Positions 1 through 10,808 of a DNA stretch of 64,000 nucleotides are shown piece by piece (the stretch's first letter is position 1; each line of letters opens with the position of its first letter). Origin of the DNA: Paraspadella gotoi. Taxonomy: Eukaryota; Chaetognatha. The DNA lies in the NCBI GenBank assembly GCA_051294375.1, contig CM119264.1, positions 4,117,392 through 4,181,391 on the forward strand, in the 5' to 3' direction. Under the pieces are notes generated by a model, which ran no database searches, was not told where the DNA came from, and saw only the letters and a list, made by a program, of their open reading frames with translations. The position numbers and the translations under genes were made by a program.

Positions 1-130
1 AAATTAAAAAAGGTAAGAAAGAAACAAGAGTAAAGAAAGAAAAAAAGAAAGAAAGAAAGAAAGAACGAAGAAATACAGAAAAAAGAAAGAAAGACAGACA
101 AAAGAAAGAAAAAAAGGAAAGAAAGATGCC
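1..130 (+). repeat. Purine-rich GAAA-type microsatellite
   Basis: Nearly pure A/G sequence with runs of AAAG and AAAGAAAG units, imperfect and interrupted. No coding signal. Confidence 0.8.
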
Positions 131-780
131 GTTTCCTTTTACGCGGGAAATTCAGAGGAGACGGGCAAGACGAGGAGAAGAAGAAGAGAGGGATGAGGAG
201 GAGGAGGAGGAGGACGAAACTCTCGTGATTCCGATTAGAAATTAGCAAATGAACCGGATTATTTGTCTCTGGAACTTCTTTCTTTTTGTCCTTTCTTTCC
301 TTTTTTTTTTCCGCGCGTTTGTTACTTTTTGTCGGATCTGACCTCGTTTTTATTTTCATGAAAGAAGGGTAAGGGAGGGTAAGGGGATAAATGGGTTGGG
401 AAAAAGACTAAAGGAAAACAAAAATAAAAAAAAAGATAAAGAATGGATGGAAATTTTGTCAAAGGTTTGGAAGAGAAGCCTTGGCTTGTCAGCATTTCTT
501 GTTTATTAGTTTGTTTTTTCCTTTCTTACTCTTCTTTCATTCTTTCTGTCTTTCTTCTTTTACCTCATTCCCTCTTTCCATTCTGACAGGTACAAGACTG
601 AATAGGGCCCTAAAGATGATGACGATAAAAATATTAAATAATGAAGAAACTGACGGTATTATTAATGTAATATTTATTTATTATATATCATATATGTTGC
701 CTAATTAGCGGCTCGGTCAATGGAAAAAACCAAAAGAAGAGGTTTGAGGATCGAGCCAATAATTTCTTTTCTTCCTCCAG
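131..780. other. Stretch without recognised gene
   Basis: A/T-rich DNA with short purine and pyrimidine runs, including GAGGAG repeats near 190-215. The only open frame (481-708) is a low-complexity F/L/S translation and is not credible as a gene. The last bases form a pyrimidine tract ending in CAG, which serves as the acceptor of the candidate exon that follows. Confidence 0.6.
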
Positions 781-891
781 GAGTCGACGGGAAGCGGAGT
801 TTTTCGAGGCGCTAGAGACGATATCAGCCGGAGGAGGAAGAGGAAGAGGAAGAGAGGCGGCGTGGCTGCTGTGCGGGTCGGGGCGCCGGAG
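781..891 (+). other. Candidate internal exon of an unknown gene
   Basis: A pyrimidine-rich tract ending in TTCCTCCAG (772-780) precedes this segment, and a near-consensus donor G|GTAAGT starts at 892. The segment is 111 nt, a multiple of three, and G+C-rich against an A/T-rich background. Two frames are open throughout. One reads SRREAEFFEALETISAGG and then a G/R-rich run, which looks more protein-like. The other is rich in R and K. I do not recognise a family. No neighbouring exon could be linked, so this rests on splice signals and composition only; a GC-rich random segment between fortuitous splice sites is the main alternative. Confidence 0.3.
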
Positions 892-913
892 GTAAGTTTA
901 ATACAAATCGTAT

Positions 914-925
914 GAGAGAGAGAGA

Positions 926-962
<37 letters not shown>

Positions 963-978
963 AGAGAGAGAGAGAGAG
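914..978 (+). repeat. (GA)n microsatellite
   Basis: Dinucleotide GA array with a few interruptions, starting just downstream of the splice donor of the candidate exon. Confidence 0.95.
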
Positions 979-1395
979 TGAGATTAATCGACGAATTATT
1001 TTTTACGTGTAGTCGTAATTTTTAATTGAATTTTTGATGCGCAGGGCGTTAATGGGCGTAATGTGATTTGGCGGATGACCGAACTGCCGACAGTATCGGC
1101 GAAAAAGGGCGACTTAAATAATTAATCTTAAAAGTTAATAAGGCCGAGGATAAATTTTATAATTTATTTCATAGAAAATCGTGAATAAAAGGATATTTTT
1201 TTTTGGAATCATGATTAAAACTTCTCCTTTCCTTCAATTTTTGATGATTAAGTGAAATGATAAGGAGGCAAATTAAGAAGAAGTAAAGAAAATCGGGAAG
1301 AAAAGATTCCACTTCATTCGTCAGAAAAAGATCGAATTGAATTTTTAAGGAAGATTAATTTCATCCGAGGAACAAAGTGTCTTTTTTTTCGGTGA

Positions 1396-1477
<82 letters not shown>

Positions 1478-3215
1478 AGAGAGAGAGGCAGAGGTACAAA
1501 AAAGATTTCTTTTTTTTTAATTTATTTTCTTCTTTCGTAAAACATACGATTTATTAAAATCTAAACACATTTAATACTGATTGATTAAAAGATAATAATT
1601 GTTTTTTCTCTTATTTTAGTGTATAATGATTAATTTAACAATAAAAGTCATCAATATTTTAATAAGATTATATTAATGAGTAATGCGATTTCAAGGTTCT
1701 TCTTAGTCAAACATTTTAGTTAAAATCATAAGAGGATTAGAAAAGGAAAAAGGGTGGAGGGTGGAGCTGTACGAAGAGAGAGAAAGGACAAAAAAGAAGA
1801 GAAAAAATTTACTTTGTATACATGTTGTATGCAGTTGCGATGAACAAACGCATGACTAAAAATTGAAAATAAAAGGAGAAAAGAAAAAGAAAAAGGACAA
1901 AAAACAGAAAAAAAATAGGAGGAGGAAAAGAAAGATGAGAATTGTATCAAGTTGAGGCTCGACCTACGACGCTTCGTGTTCCGACTGAACAGGCCATCGA
2001 ATGCCTGTGGCGTGGTCCGAATCAGTCGAGTCGGCAATGAGCGAAAGAACTGCGAATCGCAACTGGCGGAAGAACGGAGTGTGGGCCGGTGGGGGTGGGG
2101 GTTGCTTTGTTTTCTTTGCTCGAACCAGAGTCGCCATCTTTGATCGATCGAACGATTAGAGTTGAGTGGATTTTCTAAGTTTACAAAACAAAGAGGAAAA
2201 AAAAAGAACAATGGATTACTACATGTAATTTTACAGAGGAAAGCGAAAAAATAACACTTGTCGTTCACGATAACTAAATATTTATATTTTCTTTCTCCCT
2301 CTCGCGACATTAGACTTTATTTTCTATTCAGATCCCGTTTATTATTATAATAATATCGAATATTAAAAAAGATTTAGCCTCAGTCCTTTCTCTCTCTCTC
2401 TCAACCCCCACCTCATTTCCTCCTCGACTTACCCTCTCTCACTTTTAAGCGGTGGCGTCGGCGGCGCGTTCCCGACGTACGTCCCACGAATCCTCGACGC
2501 CCTCGATGCGCGCGCCCTCCTTACCTCTCGCCCTCAACGGATTTAAAAGGAGAATCGTGCTGCCCTTTACAAGAAGTCACCGCTACCCACCGGCGCGACC
2601 TACCCCGGCCACGTTGGGTGGGCCACAGCGGGTAAGGGGTTGGTGGGGAGGACGGGGGGATCAAAGGAGTCGTGGAGCAGTGGAAAAGGGTATTTGTAGA
2701 TAACTCTCAGGTTTAGTTTCAAGGTCAAAGCCACGAAACAAACAAAATGGTCTATTATGGAAGAAAACAAACAATAACGTGATTTTGGCGATTAATCCAA
2801 AAAAAAAAGAAGAAGAAAAATATCAATACTGGTAAGCTAAAAAAATTCGCGGATTTGTTTAGTTTTTTTGTGTTTTTGTTGTTGTGGTTTCCGCGTCATT
2901 AAACGAAAGGCTAAATCTTTGGACGGAAATAAAAAACGGTAGGAGTCGCGACACGTCGGTGCGTGAGAAACAAGAAAAAAAAAAATTGAACATCGATTTC
3001 TTTAAGCCTTAAAAAATAGACCAGAACTAAATCGAAAGTTGGGAGTTTTAGAAAAAGAAAAAAAAACAAACAAAAAAAAACAAAAAAAAAAACAAAAAAA
3101 AAACAAACAAATAAAATACTTCGTGAAACATTTTCAAAAGCTTCTACGCAAACGAGTTTAAAGATTGAGAACGAAGATTGAGAAGACTTCAAACGTGGGA
3201 TCGTGTATTGGTGTG
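979..3215. other. Stretch without recognised gene
   Basis: Mostly A/T-rich DNA. It holds the GA array at 1399-1488, a G+C-rich patch at 2445-2690 with high CpG content, and poly-A/poly-T tracts near 3050-3110. Open frames at 1726-2310 (minus) and 2452-2703 (plus) lack recognisable domains. The GC-rich patch could be a 5' exon, since a GTAAGG donor-like site lies near 2630, but nothing else supports a gene. Confidence 0.5.
1399..1488 (+). repeat. (GA)n microsatellite
   Basis: About 90 bp of GA repeats with GAAGA interruptions. Confidence 0.95.
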
Positions 3216-3228
3216 AGGGAGAGAGAGA

Positions 3229-3288
<60 letters not shown>

Positions 3289-3312
3289 AGAAGAGAGAGA
3301 GGAGAGGAGAGG
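3216..3312 (+). repeat. (GA)n microsatellite
   Basis: GA array interrupted by GAAGAG and GGAGAG units. Confidence 0.95.
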
Positions 3313-3435
3313 TTGCCATATCCTAACCTTAAAAATTCGTATCCAATAAAACTAAGCATAAAGCGCGACGACCATCAACGTCGGAACGACTACAGTAAAA
3401 AAAAAAAAAAGGAAAAAGAGAAAAGCTAGAACAAC

Positions 3436-3523
3436 TCACAGCTGAAGTAGCTTGTTCGCAAAGAGTCACAGCTGGACAGCTTGTTCGTCAAATGTCACAC
3501 CTGGGGTACTTGTCCGCTACGCT
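3436..3523 (+). repeat. 30-bp minisatellite, three copies
   Basis: Three imperfect units start with TCACAGCTG or TCACACCTG at 3436, 3466 and 3495 (period 29-30 bp), each followed by a CTTGTTCG-like block about 10 bp later. The first two units carry the palindromic E-box CAGCTG. Confidence 0.7.
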
Positions 3524-4050
3524 TCTCAGCATGTGTCGTGACTCGCTGAGGACAGGTGCCATCGGAGGTTCGTTCACGATTCGAAGCGGATGCAAACTTC
3601 TTGACGATGCCATCTTTTTTAATGTTTCGCTTGCAGAATCGAATAAAATCGTTGAATTTGATTTAAAATTTCATTCGAGGTTTGGGACACATCTGGTAAG
3701 CTCAGGTTAATATTAAGCGTCAATAGGATCGTCGGTATTAACCTATACTTTTATATCAGTACTGAGAATTGTGGCCGCCTTGCTTTGACGTTGTTCAAAG
3801 AAAATCCTCGACCCGCCGCATTTAAGTAAAATCCTTCTTTTTATATATTTTTTTTCAATGTTGAATAAATAGTTTTTTTTTTAATCCGCATTACTACTCT
3901 GAAAAAAAACTCGGAACATTGACAATTAACGAAGTGAACGATGGAAAAACTCGGATAATTTTCGAACTGAAAACAAGATGAATGGATATAAAAGGGATGA
4001 ATTTTTTTTGCAAAAAAGGGAAAAAATAATCGAGGAAATAAATGCTGGAT

Positions 4051-4070
4051 GAGAGAGAGAGAAGAGAGAG

Positions 4071-4135
<65 letters not shown>

Positions 4136-4169
4136 AGAAAGAGAGAGAATAGAAAAGAGAGATAGAGGA
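4051..4169 (+). repeat. (GA)n microsatellite
   Basis: Dinucleotide array with GAAGAG and GATAGA interruptions. Its other strand gives the long leucine/serine frames seen here, which are repeat translations and not genes. Confidence 0.95.
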
Positions 4170-4668
4170 AAAATTGTGAGGTTGCCACGAGACGAGGTAC
4201 GTAAGATTCAAAATAACGACGGCTGAGAAGCAGCCAGTTCAACGCTCAGAGGTAAGGTTGTAAAGGTTAAAGGTTAACGGTGAAAGTTGAAGGTTTCCGG
4301 TTTAGGTTTACGATTTTAGAGGGAATCTTCCTCGAAGGGTCATAGATATTCTTTGTCGTTAGAAAATTCAAGGTTTAGGTTAAAAAAAAAAAAAGTTATA
4401 TAAAATTCTAAAAAAAACATTCTCTTCAATCGCGGACGAGATGTCAAAATAAGGGAAGACTGATTCACGCTTAATAATTTCCGAATTCGGTTTGGAATTT
4501 GGTCCGAATTTCCATTGGACCGGAAGGTTGGCGGCGGCTGGGCGGCGCAGCGGCGGCGGCGGGCGGCGATACGGCGGGGCGCGGTGGAGAAACGAGCGGG
4601 GAAAATCTATTGAGCGGAATGCGAAGGAAAAGGAAAAAGTAGATGATCATCTGAGTGTCGTTGAAGAG

Positions 4669-4701
<33 letters not shown>

Positions 4702-4791
4702 TCCTCTCTCTCTCTCTCTCTCTCCTCTCTCCCTCTCTTTCTCTTTCACTCTTCTTTCACTCTCTCTCTCTCTCTTTCTCTCTCTTCTCTC

Positions 4792-4822
<31 letters not shown>

Positions 4823-4852
4823 TCTCTCTCTTCCCTCTCTCTCTCTCTCTTG

Positions 4853-4946
<94 letters not shown>

Positions 4947-4947
4947 G
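4669..4947 (+). repeat. Long (CT)n microsatellite
   Basis: About 280 bp of CT repeats broken by TTCTCT and CCTCTC units, the longest array in the window. Immediately upstream (4528-4590) lies a short GGCGGC-rich patch. Confidence 0.95.
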
Positions 4948-5337
4948 ACTCTCTTTTTAACTTCCAATTATTCATTTCTCTCAAATATTTCATAAAACAG
5001 TCAAGTATATAGTAAAAATAAACAGTTAAAAAAGAACAACACAATAACCGATAAAACATTAATTTTTTCTTCTAATACGTAAAAATTCAGACAGACCGAC
5101 CGACCATTTCCTGCGAAAACAGACAAACGGAAATATGATTTAATCACGAGGGAGAAAAGAAAAATTCTAATCTCGTCGTCTCCAGGCACACCGAGGAGAA
5201 AATCGAAAAAGCACATAAAATTTTTTTCTTCTACAAAAAGTGAAAACTTATGCGAAATACAGAATCGAAAAAAAAAAAACAGCGAAGGATTTAGAAGAGA
5301 AATACTAAAAGCAAAGTAAAAGCAAAGTGGACGGGGT

Positions 5338-5412
<75 letters not shown>

Positions 5413-6206
5413 TTATTTCAATAAAAGAAACCTTAAAGCCGAAAACGGAAGATGAGGAACTAATATGTGAATCGAGAGCGAAGAATAAGTAAATAAAAAA
5501 AAAAATAAAGAAAAAGAAAATAAATGTGCGCGAAAGATGGAATAAGATACAGAATGGAATGAAAAAAAAGAAAGAAATTTATGAATAAAAGAGAAGTTAA
5601 AGTTAAATTGGAAAAAACAAACGACGAAATAGATTCGACCCCAAAAAGAAAATAGTTTGCAACTGGCAAAAACATATGCTTTTCTTAAGCGTGATAACTG
5701 ATAATTTGAAATATGTGTTTAAATATTTTTTCACATTCCCAAAATTAATTGATTATTATTACTTCAAATACATTTTTTTTTAATATTTTCAAGAAGAGGC
5801 ACTGGCCATGTGAGAGAACCAAAAACCTTGGTTCTGCTTTTTTTATACCGAACAGTCTGCCAAAAACATAAAATGTTTTCGGTTTCCTTGTTTTCTTCCA
5901 TTCGTCGGCCGAAAGGGAAAGTCAAAAAAAAACTAAAGCTTTTTTTTGCGGCCAAGCAAAAAACCGCTCTTAACTCCGGTTCCAAGAAATCTGAGAAAAT
6001 TTGTGTTCTGGATAAAAGGTTGAGAATGAGGAAAAAAGAAGGAAAAATAAGGAGGACATAAATTTCCTGGCAAAACTTTAGTAAGTGAGCCCAAATAGGA
6101 AAGTAGAAGAAGAAAGACAGGAAATAGAGAAACAAAAAGAAGACAAAAGAAAGAAATGAGAAAGATGAAGGAAACAAATGTAAAAAAACGAAAAAAATAA
6201 TTAAAT
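4948..6206. other. Stretch without recognised gene
   Basis: A/T-rich DNA with a perfect GA array at 5341-5410. No credible coding sequence, RNA gene or splice-bounded exon was seen. Confidence 0.6.
5341..5410 (+). repeat. (GA)n microsatellite
   Basis: About 70 bp, essentially perfect. Confidence 0.95.
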
Positions 6207-6296
6207 AATGAAAGAAAGAAAGAAAGAAAAAAGAAAGAAAGAAAGAAAGAAAGAAAGAACAAAAGAAAGACAAAAAGATAGAAAGAAAGAAAGAAA

Positions 6297-6329
<33 letters not shown>

Positions 6330-6498
6330 AAAAAGAAGAAAAAAGAGAAAAAAGAAAGAAAGAAAGTCTTTTTTTTTCTTTCTTTCTTTCTCTCTCTCTT
6401 TCTCCCCCTCTCTTTCTATCTTTCTTTCTTTCTTTTTTTATTTCGTTCTTTCTTTCTTTCTTTCTTTTTTTCTTTCTTTCNNNNNNNNNNNNNNNNNT

Positions 6499-6529
<31 letters not shown>

Positions 6530-6535
6530 CTCACT
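6207..6535. repeat. (AAAG)n followed by (CTTT)n, inverted tetranucleotide arrays
   Basis: A purine array of AAAG units (6207-6366) is followed directly by a pyrimidine array of CTTT/TTTC units (6367-6535, including a 17-N gap at 6481-6497). The two halves are reverse complements in kind and could fold into one long hairpin. Confidence 0.9.
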
Positions 6536-6607
6536 TTTTATTTGTCTGTCTGTCTGTCTCTCTCTCTCTTTCTTTTTTTTGTTCCACTCTATCTCCCTCT
6601 CTCTTCG

Positions 6608-6992
6608 NNNNNNNNNNNNNNNNNNNNNNNNNNNNNNNNNNNNNNNNNNNNNNNNNNNNNNNNNNNNNNNNNNNNNNNNNNNNNNNNNNNNNNNNNNNNN
6701 NNNNNNNNNNNNNNNNNNNNNNNNNNNNNNNNNNNNNNNNNNNNNNNNNNNNNNNNNNNNNNNNNNNNNNNNNNNNNNNNNNNNNNNNNNNNNNNNNNNN
6801 NNNNNNNNNNNNNNNNNNNNNNNNNNNNNNNNNNNNNNNNNNNNNNNNNNNNNNNNNNNNNNNNNNNNNNNNNNNNNNNNNNNNNNNNNNNNNNNNNNNN
6901 NNNNNNNNNNNNNNNNNNNNNNNNNNNNNNNNNNNNNNNNNNNNNNNNNNNNNNNNNNNNNNNNNNNNNNNNNNNNNNNNNNNNNNNNNNNN
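6608..6992. other. Assembly gap (385 N)
   Basis: Run of N. The left edge is CT-rich, which suggests a microsatellite collapse. Confidence 1.
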
Positions 6993-8226
6993 CTCATTTA
7001 TTCACAGACCGCCCAACCTTTCCTCCCCGACGTCCGAGCAGCTTTCACGCTCAACCTCATCCCCTTAATTTCATTTTTGTTCACCAACATTCCCCCAAGT
7101 ATTTTCACAAATCCGAATCATTCACTTAACACTGTTTCATTCTTATATTTGACTGTTCTCCGTTCACTCCACACATTTCCAATTCATCTCTTTCACTCAC
7201 TCGCTCCCTCACTAATACTTTTCACCCTAAGCAGCTGCATAAAGTTTCTTTTTATTCGAGGCGTCCTCTTTGCTGCGCCGCTGCGTCGCGGACGAAGGGG
7301 CGGCAGGTGCGGCGGCGGCTGCGGCGGCGGAAGTGGCGTCGGTTGACGGCAGAGAAAAACTTGGTCGTTGATTAACCTTCCTTCAAACTGGCGAAACGCT
7401 GTCTGACCTGCTTGACTTAACTGAGTGTACTTGACCGTTAGAGTCAAGTAGACGGATGAGTGTTCCGACGATAATCAATAGATAAATGAATAAATAAATG
7501 GTTATATAATCAAGGGGAAAAAATTGGTTTTGACAACGGTAGTTTTTTATTTAAACATACATGTTTCGAATATGGTGTATGATATAGCCTTTATCAGCGC
7601 ATAGTAGAAACTGAATATTTTTATTCCCTTGATTATAACCTTAAGCACGAAAGTATTCGCCTTCATATTGACCAGTCTACTGTGGAGAATTTAGTCGACC
7701 ATATTTTTTTACTTACACAATAGAAATCGTTTGAATTGGAAAGCAGCTTCCTTGCTTGAGAAAACTGGGGAAGTCAGAAGAAGAATTCTTTTCGTCGTCC
7801 TTCTGTCGGAAGAAGTCGACAAAACACGAGTGGACAAAGGATCAACCCGAGCGAAGATGAAAGAAATCTCTTTTTCTTTTTTTCTTTCTTTTTTTCACAA
7901 ACCTCGGTATCTACCTTATCTTTCGCCAAACTTGAAAAGAAAAAAGGAAAAGGAGAGAATGAAATGAGAGAGTCGCTCAAAATGAATAAAAAGGACAATA
8001 GAACGAGAAAAAATGGAAAGAAGGAAAGTAAAAACAACCGGAAGGCCGAGAGAAATTAGGGAACAGGAAAAACCGTGCGGGAAAATTAAGAAAAACAGAG
8101 GAAAAAATAGCAAAATGCAAAAAAATGAGGAAAAGAGGAAAAAAAATTTGGAAAAAATTAAGGAAATTAAAAAAAATATAATTGTGGTTTTTTTCCTTTC
8201 TGTTTCGTTGTGATTTGATTTAGAAC
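6993..8226. other. Stretch without recognised gene
   Basis: Contains a CpG-rich patch with GGCGGC repeats (7262-7345), then A/T-rich DNA holding one diverged hammerhead-like motif (7563-7597). The rest, up to the next gap, is purine-rich. Short open frames here are not convincing. Confidence 0.5.
7563..7597 (-). ncRNA. Degenerate hammerhead-like core, copy 1
   Basis: On the minus strand this reads CTGATAA, then about 23 nt, then CGAAAC followed by ATGTATG. It matches the position and flanks of the better copies (TTTATT upstream on the plus strand, ACATGTTTCG, TCAGCG). The core base expected to be G in CUGANGA is A here, and stem II is not well formed, so it is probably inactive. Similarity to the other three copies, not function, supports the call. 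Confidence 0.3.
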
Positions 8227-9019
8227 NNNNNNNNNNNNNNNNNNNNNNNNNNNNNNNNNNNNNNNNNNNNNNNNNNNNNNNNNNNNNNNNNNNNNNNNNN
8301 NNNNNNNNNNNNNNNNNNNNNNNNNNNNNNNNNNNNNNNNNNNNNNNNNNNNNNNNNNNNNNNNNNNNNNNNNNNNNNNNNNNNNNNNNNNNNNNNNNNN
8401 NNNNNNNNNNNNNNNNNNNNNNNNNNNNNNNNNNNNNNNNNNNNNNNNNNNNNNNNNNNNNNNNNNNNNNNNNNNNNNNNNNNNNNNNNNNNNNNNNNNN
8501 NNNNNNNNNNNNNNNNNNNNNNNNNNNNNNNNNNNNNNNNNNNNNNNNNNNNNNNNNNNNNNNNNNNNNNNNNNNNNNNNNNNNNNNNNNNNNNNNNNNN
8601 NNNNNNNNNNNNNNNNNNNNNNNNNNNNNNNNNNNNNNNNNNNNNNNNNNNNNNNNNNNNNNNNNNNNNNNNNNNNNNNNNNNNNNNNNNNNNNNNNNNN
8701 NNNNNNNNNNNNNNNNNNNNNNNNNNNNNNNNNNNNNNNNNNNNNNNNNNNNNNNNNNNNNNNNNNNNNNNNNNNNNNNNNNNNNNNNNNNNNNNNNNNN
8801 NNNNNNNNNNNNNNNNNNNNNNNNNNNNNNNNNNNNNNNNNNNNNNNNNNNNNNNNNNNNNNNNNNNNNNNNNNNNNNNNNNNNNNNNNNNNNNNNNNNN
8901 NNNNNNNNNNNNNNNNNNNNNNNNNNNNNNNNNNNNNNNNNNNNNNNNNNNNNNNNNNNNNNNNNNNNNNNNNNNNNNNNNNNNNNNNNNNNNNNNNNNN
9001 NNNNNNNNNNNNNNNNNNN
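8227..9019. other. Assembly gap (793 N)
   Basis: Run of N ending directly at a copy of the hammerhead-bearing dispersed repeat. Confidence 1.
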
Positions 9020-9190
9020 ATTTTTATTTCATAGTGAAACGGACATGTTTCGACTCACATACGCAGTCTTCTCAGCGCCAATTCATTTGTGAATTTGAAG
9101 AGAATTTTGGTGCATAAAGAAAGAGAGAGAGAGAGAGAGACAGAGCAAAGTTTCCAACACAGAGTTTGAGAGAAAGGATAGTGTTCAGTT
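9020..9190 (+). repeat. Dispersed repeat copy (same family as the fold-back arms)
   Basis: This segment matches 14070-14250 in order. Both have a TTTATT/TTTATTTC start, GGACATGTTTCG or GTACATGTTTCG, the hammerhead-like core, TTTGTGAATTT, a GA-rich run, and then a block like CAAAGTTTCCAACACAGAG followed by GGATAGTG or GAATAGTG. The order is preserved while bases differ by many small changes, so it is a diverged family member. Its left end is lost in the gap. Confidence 0.75.
9047..9075 (-). ncRNA. Hammerhead-like core, copy 2
   Basis: Minus strand: CTGAGAA, then a stem GACT...AGTC around a loop, then GAAAC and ATGTCC. Compared with copy 3 the core lacks one A, while both halves of stem II have changed together (GACT/AGTC against GGCTTG/CAAGCC). 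This compensatory change supports a folded RNA. The family is known in Penelope-like elements and retrozymes; which of these carries it here is not shown. Confidence 0.4.
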
Positions 9191-9300
9191 TTTTATTAGG
9201 GACAGGTGAAGGTGAGGACAGAGATAGTTTGTGAAAAGAAATTGAAATGGAGAGAGAGAGAGAGAGACAGTGCCTGAAAATATATTACATTATGAAATGT

Positions 9301-9579
9301 ACAACAATGTTAAAATTTGGTAAACTTTACAATGAATATATCAACAATTAGCTACAGTATAAATTATCAATCTCGCCTTTCATTGTTCATAACCAAGGGG
9401 GCCAGCTCATTTTTGACGTCTTTCTTATTACTTGAATTTTCCCTTTCCTAATTACTATCCCTCACTAACAATAAATATTTCATATTTCTAAACTTCTATT
9501 TCATTTCACTAATTTATTACTGTAGCTAATTGTTGATATTATTCATTATTAAAGTTTAACCAAATTTTAACATTGTTGC
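9301..9579. mobile_element. Short inverted-repeat element (MITE-like or fold-back)
   Basis: Arms of about 67-70 bp (9301-9367 and 9510-9579) are imperfect reverse complements, sharing blocks such as CAATGTTAAAATTTGG, TATCAACAATTAGCTACAGT and their complements. The spacer of about 140 bp has no coding potential. Total length and structure fit a non-autonomous inverted-repeat element; no clear target-site duplication was found. Confidence 0.55.
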
Positions 9580-9910
9580 GTTGTTAAATCTCTCTTCAAA
9601 CTTTGTTCTAAAAAAATATAAGAAAAAGGGAAAAAATGGAGGGAAAAAATGGAAATGGATAAAAATTGGGAAAAAATAAATAAAATGGAAGATATGCGTC
9701 ATAAAAGTGATCAGAATTAAAAAAACAAATTAAGGAAAAATGGAAAAAAGAGAGATTTTTTTTAAAGTACGTTGAGTCGAGAAGATCGGAAAGTCAAGGA
9801 CAGAATTGAGGGAAAAATTGAGGGCAGAACTGAGGGCAGGATTAGGGACGGACGGTTGAACTGGAAATGAAAGAAGATTTTCGGGCAGATTGGAATTTAA
9901 GGCAGAAAAT

Positions 9911-10121
9911 TGAGGATGAGGCGTCTACTGTTTAGGGCAGAATTGATAAAAGTCAGGTGCTAAATTGAGCATGAGGCGTGTACTGTTTAGGGCAGAATTG
10001 ATAAAAATCAGGTGCTAAATTGAGCATGAGGCGTCTATTGTTTAGGGCAGAATTGATAAAAATCAGGTGCTAAATTGGGCATGAGGCGTCTACTGTTTAG
10101 GGCAGAATTGATAAAAGTCAC
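9911..10121 (+). repeat. 55-bp tandem repeat, four copies
   Basis: The block GAGGCGTCTACTGTTTAGGG recurs with starts 55 bp apart (GCGTCT or GCGTGT at 9921, 9976, 10031, 10086). Each copy continues with CAGAATTGATAAAA and CAGGTGCTAAATTG. Copies differ by only a few bases. Confidence 0.9.
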
Positions 10122-10241
10122 ACACGTCTTTTTAATTTTAATTCCTTTTCCATTAAAAGTCTTTATTCTGTGTCGTGAGTCCGTCTATCTCAACCCATAT
10201 TTCACTTTGGGAAAAACAATTCTTTTGTTTCTGGTTGCCCG

Positions 10242-10292
10242 GCGAGTACTCGCGAAGCAAAACTACTCGCGAGTACTCGCGAAGCAAAACTA
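10242..10292 (+). repeat. 27-bp direct repeat with palindromes
   Basis: Two copies of GCGAGTACTCGCGAAGCAAA (starts 10242 and 10269). The second is preceded by CTC, which extends it to the palindrome CTCGCGAGTACTCGCGAG-like core. Confidence 0.8.
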
Positions 10293-10328
10293 TAGACCTG
10301 ATTGTCAATCCTTCGGCCGGTCGTCGGT

Positions 10329-10381
10329 CGGTTGGGCCGGTCGGTTGGGCCGGTCGGTTGGGCCGGCCGGTTGGGCCGGCT
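10329..10381 (+). repeat. 13-bp GC-rich tandem repeat, four copies
   Basis: The unit GTTGGGCCGGTCG starts at 10331, 10344, 10357 and 10370, with GGCCGG in every copy. It is markedly G+C-rich against the A/T-rich flanks. Confidence 0.9.
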
Positions 10382-10488
10382 CTTCCAATTACGATCAAAT
10401 ATAAATAACTCGAGTCGTTTTGATTAATACTTGGCAAATTGGTGATCTAATATGATACATCTTTACACATTTGTTTCATACTTGTGAA

Positions 10489-10522
10489 TTCACGTGATCA
10501 CTTCGGTATGTGATCACGTGAA
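10489..10522. repeat. Perfect 13-bp hairpin with CACGTG arms
   Basis: TTCACGTGATCAC at 10489-10501 is followed after an 8-nt loop (TTCGGTAT) by its exact reverse complement at 10510-10522. Each arm carries CACGTG and GTGATCAC. It may be a protein-binding palindrome, the tip of an old inverted-repeat element, or an RNA hairpin. Confidence 0.7.
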
Positions 10523-10710
10523 AAAAAGTTGATGCGGCGCAGCACCTTGGGATTGCCTGATCTTGTTTATTTATGATTAAAATATTTTATCTTATACATA
10601 CATACGTGGATTCAAAATTGTCTCGTGTCCATCCAAACAACTCGTCCTTCCCAACTTCAGCTTTCATCTCAACTCAATTTTTTTTTTTTCAGTGCAACCG
10701 ATTTCGGTTA

Positions 10711-10738
10711 TCTCTCTCTCTCTGTGTCTCTTCTCTCT

Positions 10739-10806
<68 letters not shown>
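10711..10806 (+). repeat. (CT)n microsatellite
   Basis: About 96 bp with TGTG and CC interruptions. Confidence 0.95.

Positions 10807-10808
<2 letters not shown>

Noticed and set aside
4492-5059. Overlapping open frames of 90-170 codons rich in S/L or E/R on both strands
   Set aside because: They are translations of the CT/GA microsatellite, which has no stop codons in several frames.
9911-10121. 55-bp repeat considered as a CRISPR array
   Set aside because: Units are contiguous with no unique spacers, and the host is a eukaryote.
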